The notes under the pieces: model-generated | Databases searched by the model: none | Seen by the model: only the letters and a program-made list of their open reading frames with translations | Told to the model about the DNA's origin: nothing | Assembly: GCA_016291915.1 (NCBI GenBank) | Contig: JAEEZP010000307.1 | Location: 1 to 8,019, forward strand | Length of the DNA stretch: 8,019 nucleotides | Reading direction: 5' to 3' | Source: Prevotella sp. | GTDB taxonomy: Bacteria > Bacteroidota > Bacteroidia > Bacteroidales > Bacteroidaceae | Shown: piece by piece, positions 6,475 to 8,019 of the stretch | How the letters are laid out: every line of letters begins with the position of its first letter | How positions within the stretch are numbered: the stretch's first letter is position 1 | Position numbers and translations under genes: made by a program

Positions 6475-7641
6475 ATGAAAAAAAATAAACTGTCTAAGGT
6501 TTCCCTCTTAGTTGTTACATTATGTTCATTGCTGATGACATCCTGTATCAAAGACGAACCATTGAACATGGAGTGCGACATTCTCAGCGCCTGGGTGGAA
6601 GGTGATGAGTATGCACCAAATTTCTATCAAACCGCACAAATGCGAATAGAGAATATCGCTTCCAACGAGAAAGAGATTGTTTTCTCCGTGCGCTCACTGA
6701 TATCCTTATCCAAGCAGATTCCCGTGAATTTCACCTTGACACCGGGAGCTACTATCTCACCGGCTAATGGTTCGGTACAGGATTTCACCAACGGTCCTGT
6801 CACCTACACCGTTACTTCAGAAGATGGAGCCTGGAAACGTGAATATAAAGTGGTTTTCCACGAAGCCAGTCTGCCCAGCGATAAGTTCAGTTTCGAGAAT
6901 GTAGAAATTGTTGAGTCCAGTTCCAGTAGTTATCACGGCTTCTACGAGATCGATCAGAACGGCACACGCCATAACATCTGGGCTACAGGAAATCCGGGAG
7001 CAGCCATCATCGCTGCCTATAAGGCGCAACCGGAAACCTTCCCAACTTACTCTGATGAAAATGGTTACAAGGGAAAATGTGTGTGCATGAACACACAGTC
7101 AACCGGTCAGTTGGGAGAGATGATGAAGAAGCCCATCGCTGCAGGAAATCTCTTCCTCGGTAAGTTTAATGTGAACAGCGTAGTTCTTCAACCGTTGAAA
7201 GCCACCGAGTTCGGTATCCCGATGGACAGGGAACCCGTGAGAGTTACCGGATACTACAAATATCAGCCGGGCCCAGAGTTTACCAATGTTAAGAAACAGA
7301 TAGTGCCTGGACGTGTTGACGAAGCAAGTATCTACGCCGTATTTTTCCGTAATACCGACGAGAACGGCAAGAGTGTTGTGCTCTATGGCGACGATGTGAT
7401 GACTAGTCCGCTGATTCTCAAAATCGCTCAGGTAGAATCGTTACCGGCAACTAACGAATGGACACGCTTTGAGATGTTCTTCAAAGGTAGTGATGCAGAT
7501 GAGGAAATACTGGCATCCCAAGGATACAGTCTCACTCTTGTATTCTCATCCAGCAAGAACGGTGACAATTTTGAGGGATCTGTTGGCAGCACGCTCTATG
7601 TTGATGAGGTTGAGGTATTATTTGACAATGGTGAAGAGTAG
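6475..7641 (+). CDS. PCMD-domain lipoprotein (putative carbohydrate-associated, probably outer-membrane surface)
   Basis: A 388-residue protein with a Lys-rich N terminus, a hydrophobic core and L-L-M-T-S before Cys24, a type II (lipoprotein) signal. The mature N terminus C-I-K-D-E contains a Lys followed by two acids, resembling the lipoprotein export signal that sends Bacteroidetes lipoproteins to the cell surface. Residues about 28-132 look like an Ig-like beta domain (I-S-P-A-N-G-S-V-Q-D-F-T, then Y-T-V-T-S-E-D-G and Y-K-V-V-F). Residues about 133-388 match the PCMD (putative carbohydrate metabolism) domain, with W-A-T-G-N-P-G, a Y-Y-K-Y tract and a closing L-Y-V-D-E-V-E-V-L-F strand. The same two-domain plan is known from the structure of B. 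thetaiotaomicron BT2081. A Ser run (148-152) sits at the start of the second domain. Its biochemical role is not established; glycan binding is a family-based suggestion. ATG at 6475 is the first Met before the signal peptide. It is followed 12 nt later by a beta-barrel gene, probably in the same operon. Confidence 0.82.
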   Translation: MKKNKLSKVSLLVVTLCSLLMTSCIKDEPLNMECDILSAWVEGDEYAPNFYQTAQMRIENIASNEKEIVFSVRSLISLSKQIPVNFTLTPGATISPANGSVQDFTNGPVTYTVTSEDGAWKREYKVVFHEASLPSDKFSFENVEIVESSSSSYHGFYEIDQNGTRHNIWATGNPGAAIIAAYKAQPETFPTYSDENGYKGKCVCMNTQSTGQLGEMMKKPIAAGNLFLGKFNVNSVVLQPLKATEFGIPMDREPVRVTGYYKYQPGPEFTNVKKQIVPGRVDEASIYAVFFRNTDENGKSVVLYGDDVMTSPLILKIAQVESLPATNEWTRFEMFFKGSDADEEILASQGYSLTLVFSSSKNGDNFEGSVGSTLYVDEVEVLFDNGEE

Positions 7642-7646
7642 GAGGA
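7641..7646 (+). promoter_or_regulatory. Strong Shine-Dalgarno GGAGGA overlapping the PCMD stop codon
   Basis: GGAGGA starts in the last base of the TAG stop (7639-7641) and lies 7 nt before the ATG at 7654. Strong Shine-Dalgarno sites are uncommon in Bacteroidetes, and none of the other starts in this window has one. It fixes the start of the downstream gene and suggests independent, efficient translation of the beta-barrel protein from the shared mRNA. Confidence 0.7.
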
Positions 7647-7653
7647 CATTTGT

Positions 7654-8019
7654 ATGAGAAATAAATTAACTATTATCATATTCACACTTTGCATCCTGTT
7701 GCCTGGAAAGATGGCAGCAACATGCCCAATAGACAGTATTCAGTTGAAAGCCCGTGCAGGATATAGCATCGGCGGTACGGCCCCTCTCGGATTGCCGGCA
7801 ACGATCCGCAGTCTTGACGCTTATCGTCTTACACCCTCTTTTATGGTGGGTATTGACGTACAACTGCCCTTCCAGAAAAACTGGGGGTTGCTGACCGGTC
7901 TTCATTTTGAGAACAAAGGCATGGATGCTGATATAACTACCAAGGGATATCACATGGAAATGGTGAAAGGCGACAGTCGCTTAGATGGTCTGTTCACCGG
8001 TCATATCAAACAGGAGGTA
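7654..8019 (+). CDS. Porin-family outer-membrane beta-barrel protein, N-terminal part (3' truncated by window edge)
   Basis: An open frame from ATG 7654 runs through the window end, giving 122 residues with no stop. The N terminus (M-R-N-K-L followed by a hydrophobic stretch and G-K-M-A-A) is a type I signal peptide with likely cleavage after the A-A near residue 22; the Cys that follows is not in a good lipobox. The mature part has alternating beta-strand character with aromatic girdle residues: A-R-A-G-Y-S-I-G-G, P-S-F-M-V-G-I-D-V-Q-L-P-F, then W-G-L-L-T-G-L-H-F-E-N-K-G-M. This is the usual opening of PorT-like / outer-membrane beta-barrel family 2 proteins in Bacteroidetes. It sits 12 nt behind the PCMD gene with a strong ribosome binding site, so the two are very probably co-transcribed and may act together at the outer membrane. 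Pore or substrate function cannot be told. Confidence 0.8.
   Translation, partial: MRNKLTIIIFTLCILLPGKMAATCPIDSIQLKARAGYSIGGTAPLGLPATIRSLDAYRLTPSFMVGIDVQLPFQKNWGLLTGLHFENKGMDADITTKGYHMEMVKGDSRLDGLFTGHIKQEV

Noticed and set aside
7666..7953. Minus-strand 95-codon frame near the right edge
   Set aside because: The + strand frame from 7654 has a strong Shine-Dalgarno, a signal peptide and beta-barrel strands, so the antisense frame is a shadow.

Overview
The window looks like chromosomal DNA of a Bacteroidales bacterium, most likely a Prevotella-like or Bacteroides-like member. Three things support this. The promoters match the Bacteroidetes form (TTTG, about 20 nt, TAnnTTTG) rather than the E. 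coli form. Lipoprotein signal peptides end in M-x-S-C, one followed by a K-acid-acid surface-export-like motif. The gene families present (PCMD lipoprotein plus porin-family beta-barrel) are typical of this phylum. All recognised genes lie on the + strand, and no RNA gene, CRISPR array, transposase or integrase is visible.

Layout: (1) Positions 1-618 hold the C-terminal 205 codons of a gene that begins outside the window, possibly a secreted C45/acyltransferase-like (Ntn-hydrolase) protein. (2) A short gap with two abutting -7 promoter boxes leads into a complete MalY/PatB-type PLP-dependent C-S lyase or aminotransferase (705-1880). (3) A 193-bp gap carries a small hairpin, a roughly 100-bp element with several mutually exclusive inverted repeats, and a 7-bp-period AT-rich repeat. 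(4) A two-gene efflux operon follows: a lipoprotein periplasmic adaptor (2074-3180) overlapping by ATGA with a full-length HAE1-type RND permease (3177-6323). No outer-membrane factor gene follows. (5) A 151-bp gap holds another 7-bp-period repeat, a weak hairpin, a 17-bp palindrome and a very good Bacteroidetes promoter inside an 18-bp-spaced direct repeat. (6) This promoter probably drives a PCMD-domain lipoprotein (6475-7641) and, 12 nt downstream, a porin-family outer-membrane beta-barrel protein (7654 to the window edge).

Functionally there are three units. The lyase is probably a stand-alone sulfur amino acid enzyme. The adaptor and permease form the inner-membrane and periplasmic parts of a tripartite drug or bile/detergent-type exporter, which must borrow a TolC-like channel encoded elsewhere. 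The last two genes form a cell-envelope pair (a probably surface-exposed carbohydrate-associated lipoprotein plus a beta-barrel) whose role is not established. I see no clear evidence of a wholly new system. The most unusual signals are in the intergenic DNA: the multi-fold inverted-repeat element, the heptad repeats on both sides of the efflux operon, and the palindrome/duplicated promoter upstream of the PCMD gene.
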